A stretch of DNA of 64,000 nucleotides from NCBI RefSeq assembly GCF_005239225.2, contig NC_133300.1, positions 16,707,875 through 16,771,874 of the forward strand, in the 5' to 3' direction. The notes below the pieces were generated by a model. That model saw only the letters and a list, made by a program, of their open reading frames with translations. It did not search any database and had not been told where the DNA came from. Positions 24,059-37,069 of the stretch are shown piece after piece (position 1 is the first letter of the stretch; every line of letters begins with the position of its first letter). This stretch comes from Populus alba. Taxonomy: Eukaryota; Streptophyta; Magnoliopsida; Malpighiales; Salicaceae. The position numbers were made by a program, and so were the translations under genes.

Positions 24059-26779
24059 ATGTGTAAATGATCAGTAGTAGTCTACTCTTTTAGTTAAAAT
24101 CCTCTTTAAGCTGCTGACACCTTCTCATCAAGTGCAATTTTACACCTCCAAATCACACAAAGCCCGCTTTGCATTAAAAATCTTCTGCCATAAACATGAT
24201 TTCTGTTATCTTGGAAACATAGCAAGTGAAGCTTCAAGTCTTTAGTTTATTCTCAAACTTCACAAGTAATTAAGATCCATAAGCATAGTTTTTAGACTTT
24301 GGAACAAAATTCTTCACAATATTAATCAATACGTTGCGAGGCATGAATTGTATGACAATGATCTCTCTTTTTGTTAATAAATAAGATTTTATTTGAGGTT
24401 AGGGAAGTTTTAGCAAATCAAAAGTTGAGATTCTTTGGTATAGAATTAACTATTTTTCATTAGAGTTTTGTATGTTTGTATGTTATGTACGTATATATAT
24501 CACCATAACAGCCCATATATTCATGTCAAGGCTATAGCATTTCGGGTTTTCTTTTTTTTTTTTTACTCGTTTAGCCTTAAATAATTCTTCGTGGAAGATA
24601 ACATTTAGAAACATGATTGTATCTATGTTTTTAAAAATTTAATTTTTTTTTTGTATATTTTGAATTATTTTAATCATTGATTTTAAAAATAATTTTTTAA
24701 AAATAAAAAAAAAATTATCATTTTAATACATTTCAATATAAAAAATAATTTTAAAAAATAATTATCACTATACTCTTAAACAGGCTATAAAAACTCATAA
24801 TAATTATCAACTAAATTGAGTTTAATTTAAAAGTGAATTCTTTTTGAAAAATAATCCAACGCAAATTAATATTTTACAAATGAATCAATTCTAGTATTTA
24901 ATTCTATCATAAAAAATAATTATAAATTAATTTTTTAAAAAATGAAAAATTCATGTAATTTTTATGTGAATTTCTGAAACTTGAAATCAATCAAATTTTT
25001 TTTTTTTATTATAATGGTTAAAATTTTGAGTTTTTTTAAAAGTCATAAACAAGGATATATGACGAGGAATTAACTATGAAACATTTAAGTATTATGTTTT
25101 AAAATTCTTATGAAAAACTAAAATACAAAATCATGAACATAAATTAACACATCTGTATAATCCTTGAGAATGAATTTTGAAGAATTAACTCTAGCTTTGG
25201 TGATGCTAAAAAAACACATCACATGAAGAAGTCACTATGAACATAGATCGGGGAAAATAATCATGTAAGCTATCAACCTTTTTATGCATTCATTCACACA
25301 ATTCATTTGCATTTTTTTTAGAAACATGATGGCTATATTTAAAAAAAAAATACAAAAATTATCTAATTAATAAACATTAATTGCTTGCTACTCTAAAATC
25401 AATAAATATTTCACGTTATAGTTATAAAAAATAATTTGAAAATCAACCTGATCCAAAGCTCGGTCTATATATATATATATATAGGGGTTGACCATGGATT
25501 AAAACAGTAGAGATATCAAAAACTTCCTTGTATTGTTCTGTACAATCAATTGGTTGGTATTTGATCAGGGCACACTTGTACGTAATGATTCTCAACAAAA
25601 GGTGTAGTGGATGGCTTACAATCTAACATGTCAGTTTCACCTAACAAATCAAGTTTATATTTTTATTGAGAAAGGAAGATTACTTCTACAAAACGACCAA
25701 CTTTAATTTCTAAAAAAAACTTGAAACTTTCTAAATTTTTCATCTCAAATTCGAATACTGGATATTATTGGAGTTTTTGTTTTCCTTCTCAAGATCATTT
25801 CATGTGAAAATCATATTATCAACATAAATAATCAATAAGGTAACATGATCACCTTGTCATTTGATAAATAAGATATAACTTGAATTACTCTGATAATATT
25901 TAAACCGTTTCATGACAGTAGTAAACTGTCCAAACTAAGATCTAGATGACTGTTTCAATTTATATAATCTTTTTGTGGTAACAAAAAATCATCATCACTG
26001 TTATTTAGGCTCATACCCTGAAGGAAAAACCATATAAATTATTTCCTCTAAGTCACTACATAAGAAGCATTTTTAATGTCAAATTATTTTAGTGGCCAAT
26101 TGTTGACAAGTAGTTTTTTAATTAATACTTCAATATTAGTTTTTTTTTTTCATAAAAGAAAACTTATGTAACCTAAAAAACCTTCTACAAACATTTAATT
26201 ATTTCAATAAAAAATTCACATACAATTAATATATATATATATATATATATAATGTATTAATCACGCCTTCAATTCTCTAATAAATTTCATCGACGTATTC
26301 TAAATTTATTAATCACATTAAAATCTTCAATGACCAGAAACAAATATCATTTCATTCTGTTAAAATAAATAACCATAATATTCATGTCTTCCATTTTTAT
26401 TATATAGAAAGTTATCCGAGAAATTAATAAAAGTAAAGGAAACCCAGCATGGCGCTGACGTGGTAGTCAGTTGTAAAACCTTAAAAAAAAAAAAAGTGAG
26501 GTGGAATTTTCTCTTCTTCCAAGTTCCAAGTCCTTCCTCTGTTTCTTAGACAAGAAGTGACTAATGTTAGATTCTGTGTCTTTGGGAGTCTAAACACAAA
26601 CAAAGGCAACCGATCAAAGAAAGGAAGGCATAGATCCAAAAGCCAAACCCTTTAATAAAGCCAAACCCTTTTTCGCTCTACATTTTTCTCCTTATATTTG
26701 CAGTTATTTTTTCTCCCCATCTTTGCAGTTATTATTATTTATTTTTTAAAAAGAAGAAGAAGAAGAAGAAGAAAGAAAA
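24059..26779. other. Intergenic region between FLA and cytochrome b561
   Basis: No gene is seen. About 24600-24790 is a copy, in reverse sense, of the AT-rich dispersed repeat described at 41815 and 43115. A (TA)n tract lies at about 26226-26252 and a shorter one near 25467-25483. About 26400-26779 is the cytochrome b561 promoter and leader, ending in an (AGA)n purine tract just before the ATG. Confidence 0.45.
26456..26463 (+). promoter_or_regulatory. ACGT-core element (TGACGTGG) in the cytochrome b561 promoter
   Basis: TGACGTGG matches the ACGT core recognised by plant bZIP factors (G/C-hybrid box). It lies about 320 bases upstream of the start codon. Motif presence is seen; function is inference. 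Confidence 0.35.
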
Positions 26780-28095
26780 ATGGCAGTTCCAGTGGTTAAA
26801 TTTCCAATCTTGATGAGGTTGATTAGATTACTGGGGGTGTTAGTAACTGCTTTGGTGTTGACATGGACTGTTCATTACAGAGGAGGACTGGCTCTTGTCT
26901 CTGCTAACAAAGATCTCATCTTCAACGTAAGAACTCCAACTCTCCCTCTCATTGATGCTGTCATTTCAAAATTTGGGCTTCGATGATTGGTGGAATTAGT
27001 GCAGTTTTTGTGTCCCATTTGTAGGCACACCCTGTTTTAATGGTGATTGGGCTTGTACTCGTGAATGGTGAAGGTAACTATCCCTTTTCAGCTCTTTTGG
27101 CATTACTGGTGTGTGAATTCATCTGTATTGGGGAGGAGATGACTAATCAAGAGAATGTAGATCTAGTATCCTTTTCATTTCTGGATACAGACAAGAGAAC
27201 TCTTTCCAATTGTGAATCTAACAGATAAGATAATTAAATGTCCCAAGGACAAGCGATGGTGTAAAACATAGATTGTAGGCCATGTTTTTTAGAGCAGAAA
27301 CGTGTCAATGATTATAAGATGAACGATTTTGTCTTGTCCTGGAGAAGGTGAGGAGAGAAGACCATGACTTAAATTTGGCATGTTAGGAGCTTCTCATGTT
27401 TCGTTATCTTAAATTTGAACTGACTCTTCGCTGGTGTCATGTTGGTGTTTTCTGATTTTGTGTTTCAAATGCTTGTTACGGACTCGTGCAGCCATGCTAG
27501 CCTACAAAACGGTGCCAGGAACAAAAAGCTTCAAAAAATTAGTTCATCTGACACTACAATTCCTCGCTTTTTGTTTAAGCTTGATTGGCTTTTGGGCAGC
27601 TTTGAAATTCCACAATGACAAAGGCATTGACAATTTTTACAGCCTGCATTCTTGGCTAGGACTAGCTTGCCTTTTCCTCTTCAGCATCCAGGTCTTTTCA
27701 CTTTACCTCTTCTCTCCCTTTCTTGATTGCCCACACGCACTACGCTTCTTCAAGTTAATGAACTACTCATGGTCGTTTCTTCATTCCAGTGGGCTTCTGG
27801 GTTTGTGACCTTCTGGTATCCAGGAGGTTCAAGAAACAGCAGGGCCACCTTGCTTCCATGGCATGTGTTCTCTGGAGTTTATATTTATGCCCTGTCTGTT
27901 GCCACTGCTACTACTGGTATCTTAGAAAAAGTCACTTTCCTCCAAACCAACAACGTGATATCACGCTACTCCACTGAAGCTTTGCTGGTGAACTCATTGG
28001 GTATCTTGATGATTGTTCTGGGTGGTTTCGTTGTTCTTGCATCAGTTACTTCTCTGAAGAGCAAAGGCGACATCCCTAGAAATGCAACAGAGTAG
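26780..28095 (+). CDS. CYB561: Transmembrane cytochrome b561 (ascorbate ferrireductase)
   Basis: Four exons: 26780-26926, 27025-27073, 27492-27691 and 27790-28095; 233 residues, all junctions GT-AG and in frame. The protein has six hydrophobic spans. The four conserved haem-binding histidines are visible: His51 (AHPVLM), His84 (KKLVHLTLQ), His118 (YSLHSWLG) and His157 (LLPWHVF). The conserved ascorbate-side lysine/tyrosine segment MLAYK is also present, and the N-terminus VLTWTVHYRGGLAL is typical. Such proteins carry electrons from cytosolic ascorbate across a membrane (tonoplast or other endomembrane) to regenerate ascorbate or reduce ferric chelates. The sequence most resembles the Arabidopsis ACYB-2 type (At4g25570 group) as I recall it. 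Length is standard and nothing is missing. Confidence 0.95.
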
Positions 28096-29936
28096 GCACA
28101 ACATGTACAGTTCTACATCTGATGATTGATTAAGTGGTGTATTCTTATTGCATATGAGTCACAGGTTTATGATTTATTGTTAAAAGATCAATGTACCACA
28201 AAAAAAAAAAAAACTCGCTTGGAGTTCTATTTGTTTGCATGTTGAACATTGAGAAAAAATTTCTGAACTTGGTATTTTAGCAAAGGTTAAGCAGAGTGGT
28301 TTAACTATAATGTTCTTGGTGTTTAAAGGAAGAATCATAATTTTCTTTCTGAAACACTTAAACCAATAACTCCAGCACCAGGGAAAGGAGGAGCTTCTTG
28401 ATCAAAATGTAGCTGTGGCTTGCTCCTGTTCTGTAAGATCTCGTTATTTATGCCAATGTCCATGGAGGTCAATGAACTTGTTCATGATCTTGAGCAACTG
28501 AACAAGGAGAGGATCTAGGTTAATGGCAAAACAGTTGGCTTTCCCAGCTTGAAATTTCTTGACGATAGTTTAACTGGATTAAAGATTTTCCAAAACCACC
28601 TATTATGGAATAGATGAATGAAATTCTTTAAGAGGTACATGAAAATGACATGAATGTAGTGTCATATTGAGGAAACATAAAATTGATAGCTCCTTTTGAT
28701 GACTATTACAGGCTAAATATACTGTTATCAATTTGTGAAAAAGCTTTATCTATTGTCAATTGATAGATTAGGGACTACTTTGACATCTTGGTGAAAATAG
28801 TGAGTCTAACCATGATTCGACTGTGTGTGAGTGTATTGTTAGTCTTATATTTAGACTTGGAAGATAACATGGCCTCTACTTAAAAATTAAATAGTTGATG
28901 TTGCATGCATGCATAAGCCCTGAAAATGAATGCTGTATTAATAAAAGCTGATGAATGTTTGATCACCGATTAAAAAACAAAGCAGTAAATGCTCAGTTAA
29001 TCTCGTACTACAAGTTTTGAAAAACAAATTAACAATACTATCGATATATATATAGAGTTAAAGGATATATATACTAAAAGTTTTAAAATTATTTGGCGAA
29101 ACAAATAGATTTGATATATATAGTAATAAGACCATAATTATTTAAAAAGTTAAAGGATAGTTTTGTTATATAAAAACAAAAATTAATTGATAATTGTGGA
29201 AACATATCCAGCTTTTAAGAGAATCTACATAATTCCTTTATTTTAAAAGTTAAAGCTTTCAAGTAATAAATACTTTTTTAAAAAAAATCAAGATAAGAAA
29301 CAGAAGCTTTGATTATACCAAATATTTGTTTCCTGCCAAAAGTTAAAGCACAGATGACTTTTCTGCAGTGCCAACCATGGAATGGAATAATAACCTCATC
29401 GTGCAGTCTACTTTTAGAGTAGGTCTAAAAAAAGGTATAAATTTTCCATCTAATTCATACAAATATTCCTTCATGTAAAGTACATGTAGTCAAGTTTCAC
29501 CAGCTGCTTGTATCACATGAAAATGGCACGAAGGCACGAAGAAAAATGGAAAGAAAGAAAAACAGATGAATGGTTTTCTTTTCAAGTCAGAAATTCAAAT
29601 ACAATTCAAGGTGTAAGCTTCAGGCAACAAAATTGTCATCTGCTGAAAAATATTTGTTTGACATCCCAAAAGGGATACATCTCTGTCACAAGTTCACAAC
29701 ATACATGAGTACGCATGGCTAAATCTGCCCGGAGAGGCAAGAATTGCACTCTACACAGTCAGGAAATAAGAAACAAAAATGTCAAAAACTCAGCATCATT
29801 CCGCAATTGAGACCAAGAGAGAGAAAAGAAACCAATTGATTAGCAGTTTTACTAGCCTTATTGCTCCAGTTGCGTTGTCTGGGAAGGCGGATATCGGCAA
29901 AAATTTGAGGAACCTGGATGATATATCTGCATGCAT
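28096..29936. other. Intergenic region between converging CYB561 and eIF2B-delta genes
   Basis: The two genes converge here, so this stretch holds both 3' UTRs (CYB561 from 28096, eIF2B delta below 29937) and AT-rich spacer between about 28900 and 29350. No further gene is recognised; a 66-codon plus-strand ORF at 29508-29708 has no family features. Confidence 0.45.
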
Positions 29937-32900
29937 CTATATCCACAAGTGTTCTCTTTGATAATCTCTTACTATGACAGGCACACTCGTAGGTGGAACC
30001 TGAAAGCACCAAATAATACAAGTCAATAGTAGCTTCTATTAACAGATGAAAAAAACAATTTGAACATTAAATAAATAAAGTTAAGATTGAAATAGCATGT
30101 GCTTCCTCTCATTTCCTCTCATTCCCATCAGTCTCAGGTCCAAGGACACCAGATAGATCACCTAGCTTGGAAGTTGGGAGGTTTCAAGCAGACGTGTATT
30201 GATGTGTAAATGCACATGTATCAAATTTCAATTGGAATTATGCTCTAAATACAGAAAAGTGGAACCACCGTTAACTTTCATAATAGCATAAAAATTAGCT
30301 TGAAATCAGACAACCTACCATGCCATAATCAGTGATTATCATTGAAATGTAATCTGAAGGTGTTGCATCATAACTGTCCGGCATATAAGATCCAAGGTCA
30401 GGTTCAGAAAACCAAAATATTTCATAAGACCAATTAGTATCAAAAGAACTTACATCAAATTCAGAAGCTGGAGATTTTCACTATCAGTTGATCCATCAAG
30501 GAGGTTGATATCCTCTCTTCCACGAACTTTTGAAATCACATCTGGATCACCTGCAAGAAACAGACAGGTATTGGAGATATTAAGCATGCAGTTTAAAGCC
30601 AGTCATTGATTGTATGAAGCACCTCCTATAGCCAGAAATGCATACCCAGCTCATTAGAACATAATGAGTCAAGCTGTACCCTTTCATGAAATTTATATGC
30701 TTCACAACAGACTAATACTGGTACACGGAATGCATGAGCAACCATAGCAACACAAGCAGTCCCAACTCTCGAGTAAACTGTTCCGTTGGACAGGACTGAT
30801 GATGCACCCAGAAAAACTCGAGTGACTTCATGCATGATATAAGAAATGGCATTTACATGAGTGTATGTACAGTTGATTCCCTTTCCAACCAACCTATGAA
30901 GCAATAGTTGCCCTTCAAGCTTTGGACGAGAATCCACTACCACAACACGGAACTGTTTGCCAAGTTCATGAGCATGCAATAGTACCATTTCAACTGCAGA
31001 AGGCGATCCATATGTAAGTAGAACATCACCATCACTGATCTTTGTAACAGCATGCTTGACTATCACCTTGTCTGCAAGTATGATCTTCTCATTTATGAAT
31101 CTATCAATGTCTGAATGAAGAGATGCTTTTACTTCCACTTCAGACAAAGTCAAAGGTAACTTGGCGATTCGATTCTTTAGAAACCTGATTGCATTCCCCA
31201 TGCTGATTGAAAGGGGGCGGCACTCGATAAGAAAAGAAAGGTAACTACCTATTTTTGCTGTTAAGTCTCGAGCAAGAGTTTTTTCGGAGGGTGTTGAGTA
31301 GTCTTTAATGGCCTCTTGGAATGCTTGAAGCATTGCAATGCAGCGAGCATTGCCACCACATACCTCTCCTGACAAATACTGTAATCCAACCTGCCAACAA
31401 GAAGAAAAGCTATACAATTGGACAGCAAAACCAGAATACCTGATCCCTTATATAATGAACTTCAGCAAAAGTCCAAATAACCGATGCAGGAAAGCTTTAA
31501 TTTGGGCTTAAGAGTTACTCTACCATCATTATAGGTGGATATTGATTGGGAGGCTTAGGGATTCATAATAAGGGAGCTTAGGTTTTGAAACTGGGTGCTT
31601 AAAAGGTAGAAAAGGAGCAAGAAAGGTGATCTGAGTCTGCTGGAAATACATTTTAACATTAAAAGCCTCAGTAATTCCTTAAGAGAAAGGGAAAACTTTG
31701 ATGTAATCCCACCAGTAAGAACTTCGCAAAATTGAAAAAAAAAAAAATATTCTCAAAATACCTATGTTTAGAAGCATGTGCAATGTTGGAAAGTATAGAG
31801 TCAAAAGAAATCCCAATCTAGGAAGGAAAGCTAGATGCCACAAGGAAAAGTAAAGAGTACTCTTAAATCATTAAGAACAAACCCTCCTAATTAATCATTC
31901 TACTATCAAACAAAACCAAAACCACTAATAACCTTAATTTCCAACAAGCATACTACTGCAAAATTGCAGAAATACCCCTGCTAAAGGTTAAACAATAACT
32001 GTCATATACTCTCATGACCATCTAGCTGAAAGTTGCGTTCATTGATTAACTTCTACATAGAATCACAATGTGGACTAGATCATGGTTAGCAGGTACCATA
32101 CAAAAGAACAAAACACCAAAACAAGAAACAACACTGTGTAGACTTGAACTGTATCTAAAACTATATTCCAGTTCACATAGTCACCTAGGATTGTTTAATT
32201 CATTCAATATATGATAACCAGAATATATGTCCACCAAAGGTGCAAACTAACAACTTCAAAAGAATACCTTGTAGACCGCTGGGTGCATTGGGTCAAGCTC
32301 AAAGAATTTGGACTCTAGTTCAGTAAGCTGAGTTTGACGTTCATATTGAGGCAAATGCCTGAACAACTCAACTCTATTCCTAGCTTCTGTTTGCTTTACC
32401 ACAGCACGCCTCTTTGCCTTTTCCACCCGACTCTTGTCATCATATTGCATACGTGGTTGAGGGACTTCCTTCTTTCTATCCTTTTCGGGGGGCCTTTCAC
32501 CTCCCTTCTTCTCTGAAACTGCAACTGTAGCACTATCATTCTTCTGTGAAGGAGGCGGCTTCACAGATTTAGCTGACTTCACAGAAGCTGCAGCCCCAGA
32601 TGCACCAGCAGGTGTCTTACCACCTTCAGCTAATAAAACATGATAGAAACCATAATTAACGATAGGATTGTTATAATAAAGCCTTAAACCAGCTTTACTT
32701 GACAAAAGAAAACTGATGGCCATAATCAAATTAAACATCACAGGCATAGTTGCATTTATTCCATGGGTAATTTGATTGCATAAAAACCAACCAAACAAGG
32801 GACAAGGGACTCCATGCGCTCATAACCAAAACAAAAAATAATGTAATTCAGACATCTGAGCACACAGAACAGCAATTAAACATAACTAATTACAGGCACC

Positions 32901-33792
32901 ATCACTTAAACAAACTTTAGCATTAAAAAAAAGGGACAAACTTTGATGTTTTAAAAGAAAACGAAACAGCTGTATTCACCTTTGGCAGCTACTTTCGCAG
33001 CTCGTTGAGCTTCTTGAAGTGCACGCCTCTCTGCTTTTGTAGTCTTCTCTTTCAATGACTTCGAACGTGAAGATTGATCATTTTGCATTTCCACCGCCAC
33101 CCCACCACCCTTCTCTGCAATCACATATATTTTTTACACTCCTTTCCATGCAGACTTAAATCACCATGAATTTTTCTTAAAAAAAATCCCTAAAATGAAT
33201 CCATGCATTACTTCAGCTATACAAAATAACAAATTACCAAACATTCTAAAATGATTTATTAAGTTAAACAATCAGCTTAAAATAGATAATAATTGAATAT
33301 GATAATTAAATTAAATTAAAAAGGAATACCAGAAATACCAATAGGCAAATTGTTAACAACAGAGACCGTAGTCAATCCACTCGCGGGAACACTACTCGCC
33401 GCTGATTTAACCGCCGCAATGTCAAACCCTAACCCTCCCGGCAAGCTACTCGAAGCAGAAGCAACACCCCTCCGCATCATCGCCGACGCCACATCATCGG
33501 ATAAAGAGGAGGAGGCGGTGGGAGAAGCAGGAGGGGGGAAGAATTCAGCGGGGTCACGGCGGAGAGGAGAGAGAGTGGCGGAGGAATGGCGAGGAGGAGG
33601 GATCATGACAGGAGAGAGAGAGTTACCGGCCGAAGGAGGGGAGTTGTCGACGATAGAAGGAAGAGAAGCGGGGAAGGAGGAGATTGGGTGGTCGGGTGGA
33701 CCCCATAGAGAACGGTCTGGTGGGTCGGTAAAAAACCCGACTTTACGGACCTTCGGGTCGCTTACGGTTCTTGGGGCTCGCCGAGGGTCCAT
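29937..33792 (-). CDS. EIF2B4: Translation initiation factor eIF2B subunit delta
   Basis: Seven exons on the minus strand: 33330-33792, 32980-33114, 32268-32629, 30646-31390, 30454-30550, 30319-30373 and 29937-29999; 639 residues, all phases consistent. The N-terminal third is a poorly conserved P/S/A-rich and lysine-rich extension, typical of eukaryotic delta subunits. From about residue 300 onward is the IF-2B fold: VGLQYLSGEVCGGNARCIAM, the SDGDVLLTYGSPSAVEMVL stretch, RVVVVDSRPKLEGQ, VFLGASSVLSNGTVYSRVGTA and the C-terminus SVPVIVRDYQREHLWI. eIF2B is the GDP/GTP exchange factor for eIF2; delta belongs to its regulatory core, which senses phosphorylated eIF2-alpha. Length matches the plant family. 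The start is the ATG giving MDPRRAPRTVSDPKVRK. Confidence 0.95.
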
Positions 33793-36700
33793 AATGTTGG
33801 AGAGCGCGAGGGAGGGAGGGAAACTAGGGATTCATAATTAAAATGGGGAGTTCGGATTTTGCTGTTGGAGAGAGAGGAGATAAATTTGGGGATTTTTATT
33901 ACAGTGATTCAGTTGCGTCGCCGAAAGCAGTGCACTCAAAACGCTGTCGTTTCTCTGCATTTCTCATTCTTCTTGCTGTCAAAACGACCACCGATTTGAC
34001 TGTTGATATTAACAGTTAACTGTATTAATATATTATTTTAATTGTTTAATAACATAGTGATTAATTGCATCAGCAAGTAATTCTTTCCCATTCTGCAGAA
34101 ATTGTGTCATATCCTAGAACTTCAATATCATGAAAATTTTATGGCAGACCCTCCAGTTTTCTATTTTTTCATATCTGTTGATTGATGGGACAAATCAACT
34201 TGCCCCTGCAGCTTTATTAATGATATTTTAATTTTATAATCTATTTTTTATTATCAATTCTTAAATATTTTTTTTATTCCAGCACGAGCACATTCTTTTG
34301 TGTAACCAACTCTTCCATTTATAGTTATTCTTAATACATTTTATAAATAATATGAATTTTCAAAGATATGGGTCTCACCATGATTTATGACAATTTCATT
34401 TGAACCCATATATATATTCAAACTAATTTGAATAAGTTTGACAGTTATTATTTGAGTTCGGTTAAAATAAATATGAAAAGATAAAATCAAGTATCAATGA
34501 GTAATGATATTATGATTGGAAGTATGAATTGAGTTTTACTTGTATATTATATTTGTATTTATGTCCATAAAGTTAATGAAAACTATTTTTTTCATTGCGG
34601 AGATTCTCATATTTCATTATGAATTTGTAGAGTGAAATAGTAGTTTTTTCCCTTTAAAGTAAAAACCATACTCCTATCATTAACTATATTAGATCTATGC
34701 TTGGGTAATTAATACTCAAAATCCGACTGCCTCGTGTTTGGGTATCTAAAACTCATATTCGTTAGATGATAAGTCGAGTACAAATATTAGTTTTAAGTTT
34801 ATATATATATATATAAACCAAAACACAACTCATAGATATCAACCATCATTTCTCATTGGAATATCTTGTCAGAAAAATGACATGAATGAAGAAGTCTATT
34901 GATCATAATTATAATTAATAAAATATAATTATGTTAGGGAAATACTGTACACCAAGGTATAGTTCAATATGGATTTGCATATGTTTTTCCTCTATTTTTT
35001 GTCCTTGAATATTTTTTATTCTAGTCATTGAGTTTTTTTTTTTAATTTCATGATTTAGCATTGTATAATTGATCTTAAAAATTTATTTTAATTAGCTTGC
35101 TATAAGTTTATCGTGGTATAAAAAACATGTCTAAACATTAAGCTAGTACTCGATTTGCAAAATATAATTCAATTGCTTAAAATAAATTGAGACTTCAAGG
35201 ATCAAGTTCAAAACTCAAAAAAAAAAAAATGAGGCCTTTTTCTTTATTTTTACTATTTGTGAGATATATTTTAAAATTTTGGTCCTCAAAATGTTTTTTT
35301 GTTTTTCAATTTTAATATATTTTTATTGAGGTTTTGACATTTCAACCCTCCATTTTTTTTTTTTTTGCATTTCAATCCTTGGTTTTTTCCGAGAAAAGAG
35401 AAAATTGTTGGTTTCTATATTATAGCAACCAAAAATATTGATTTTAATGTTAATGAGTTGTTTGTTAAGAGCAATTCATTTAAATGTTTTTAACCCTATA
35501 TCTTGCCAAAAAAAAAAAAAAGTAGATCAAGGTTGGATAAAATTTTTTTATTTGAGATTATTTTTTATTTTTTAACTAATCAAAGATGATCTTAAGGTTA
35601 AATATGAATTTACTGAAGTTTATGGGGCTTTTCTTATGTGTTTTTGGGTAAAAAGGATCATAAAATAGGTCTTTTGGGTCCACGAAGATGAGATTTGACT
35701 TTTAAGCCACCTCTTTAAAGATTAATTAAAATAATTTAATTAAAAATATATTTGGGATATTATTTTATTAAATAGTACTTTATTTTTACTTTATTATTAT
35801 TATATATATATATATATATAATTATATAGCATTTTTTTTTATATTAGCAAATGTTTTTTTTCATATAGGCTTTCATGATTTGTTCTTCTTTAAATTTTAT
35901 CTGGTGCCTTTCTTACATGTCTATTTTATTTATTTTATAATTAATATAAAAATATATTAAAGAAACAAAGTTATTAAATCTAATTAAATCTAACTAGGTT
36001 GAATCAGGTTGTTAGTTTAATTGCTTAACTCAGATCAATTAAAAGTTATCATTTCAATATTTTAAAAAAATAAGTTAAGATAATCTTGTTTTGATTTTTT
36101 TTTTTTTAAGTTAGACTAAGATGGGTCGCATTTGGACTGCCAAATCAATAAAGTCATATTGTATAAACTTCTACCCTGTTTCATTTTAAATCCATGCTAA
36201 TCAAGGAACCTAGACAAGGGTCTCCAAGTTGACTTGTTGAGCCATGCTATATATAATAACATTGCCAAAAAGTTCCGAGACAATGCTTAAACATTATATT
36301 ATTTTTATATTTTTTAATATATTCATGTAAATATTACTATAATATTTTTTAAGTAGAACTTGCTTTTATGATTATGCTAAAATGTTGTCTTAAAAACAAA
36401 TATTCTAGTAAAAAAATAAAAAAATAGAACACGTTAATAAATTAAAAGGGTTTTAATTAGAGAAATACATTATTTATACTTATTTTATTTTAAATAGCCT
36501 TTTTTTATATATATTTGTTCTAGTTGCTTTTGATTTTTATTAAATAAAGAATATAGAAAAAAAGAGAGTTATGTTCTCTTGTAAAGAAAAAAATATTAAT
36601 AAGAAAATGAAGAATTATAATACCAAATTATTTTTGTTTCAATAAAATTGAAATTATTAAACTTCTAAAAAAGGCCTACAAACCTCCGTAATATCAATCA

Positions 36701-37069
36701 CATGCTAATATTATATCACATGGAGCAGGTATGAAAGCAAGGTAAGCTTCTGCTGTCGATATGATATAACAGGAGGCGAATTCTTCAAAGGATTCAAAAT
36801 AGAATTGCAAAGTGTTGATTTTGAAGTTTGACATTATTTGCACCAGTACTATGGTTTACTTGGCAAAAACTCAAATATCATACGAACATCGATACTGATA
36901 GTAGATAAATTAAAAGGATCCAATCATGAGGCCATTATCAAAAAATAACCGAGTTGGATGTTCATAAGTTTTAACACAGCCAAATTCATCAAAGTAGAAA
37001 TTACTCCTACGTTTTAACCAAATCGTTTGAGTACAAATAATCAGAGGCATTGCTGAAATGCTCATCATA
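33793..37069. other. Intergenic region upstream of eIF2B delta, downstream of UMP1
   Basis: About 33793-34020 is the eIF2B-delta leader and promoter. Beyond it is AT-rich DNA without genes. About 35270-36680 looks like an old dispersed-repeat copy related to 13530-14830, with a (TA)n tract at about 35802-35821. A segment at about 35970-36150 carries the GGTTGAATCAGGTTG...AACTCAGATCAATTAA motif of the repeat at 9465-9740. The UMP1 3' UTR lies just below 37070. Confidence 0.4.

Noticed and set aside
33350..33841. 163-codon plus-strand ORF
   Set aside because: It is antisense to eIF2B delta exon 1; the minus strand carries the recognisable protein and the GC-rich codons keep the reverse frame open.
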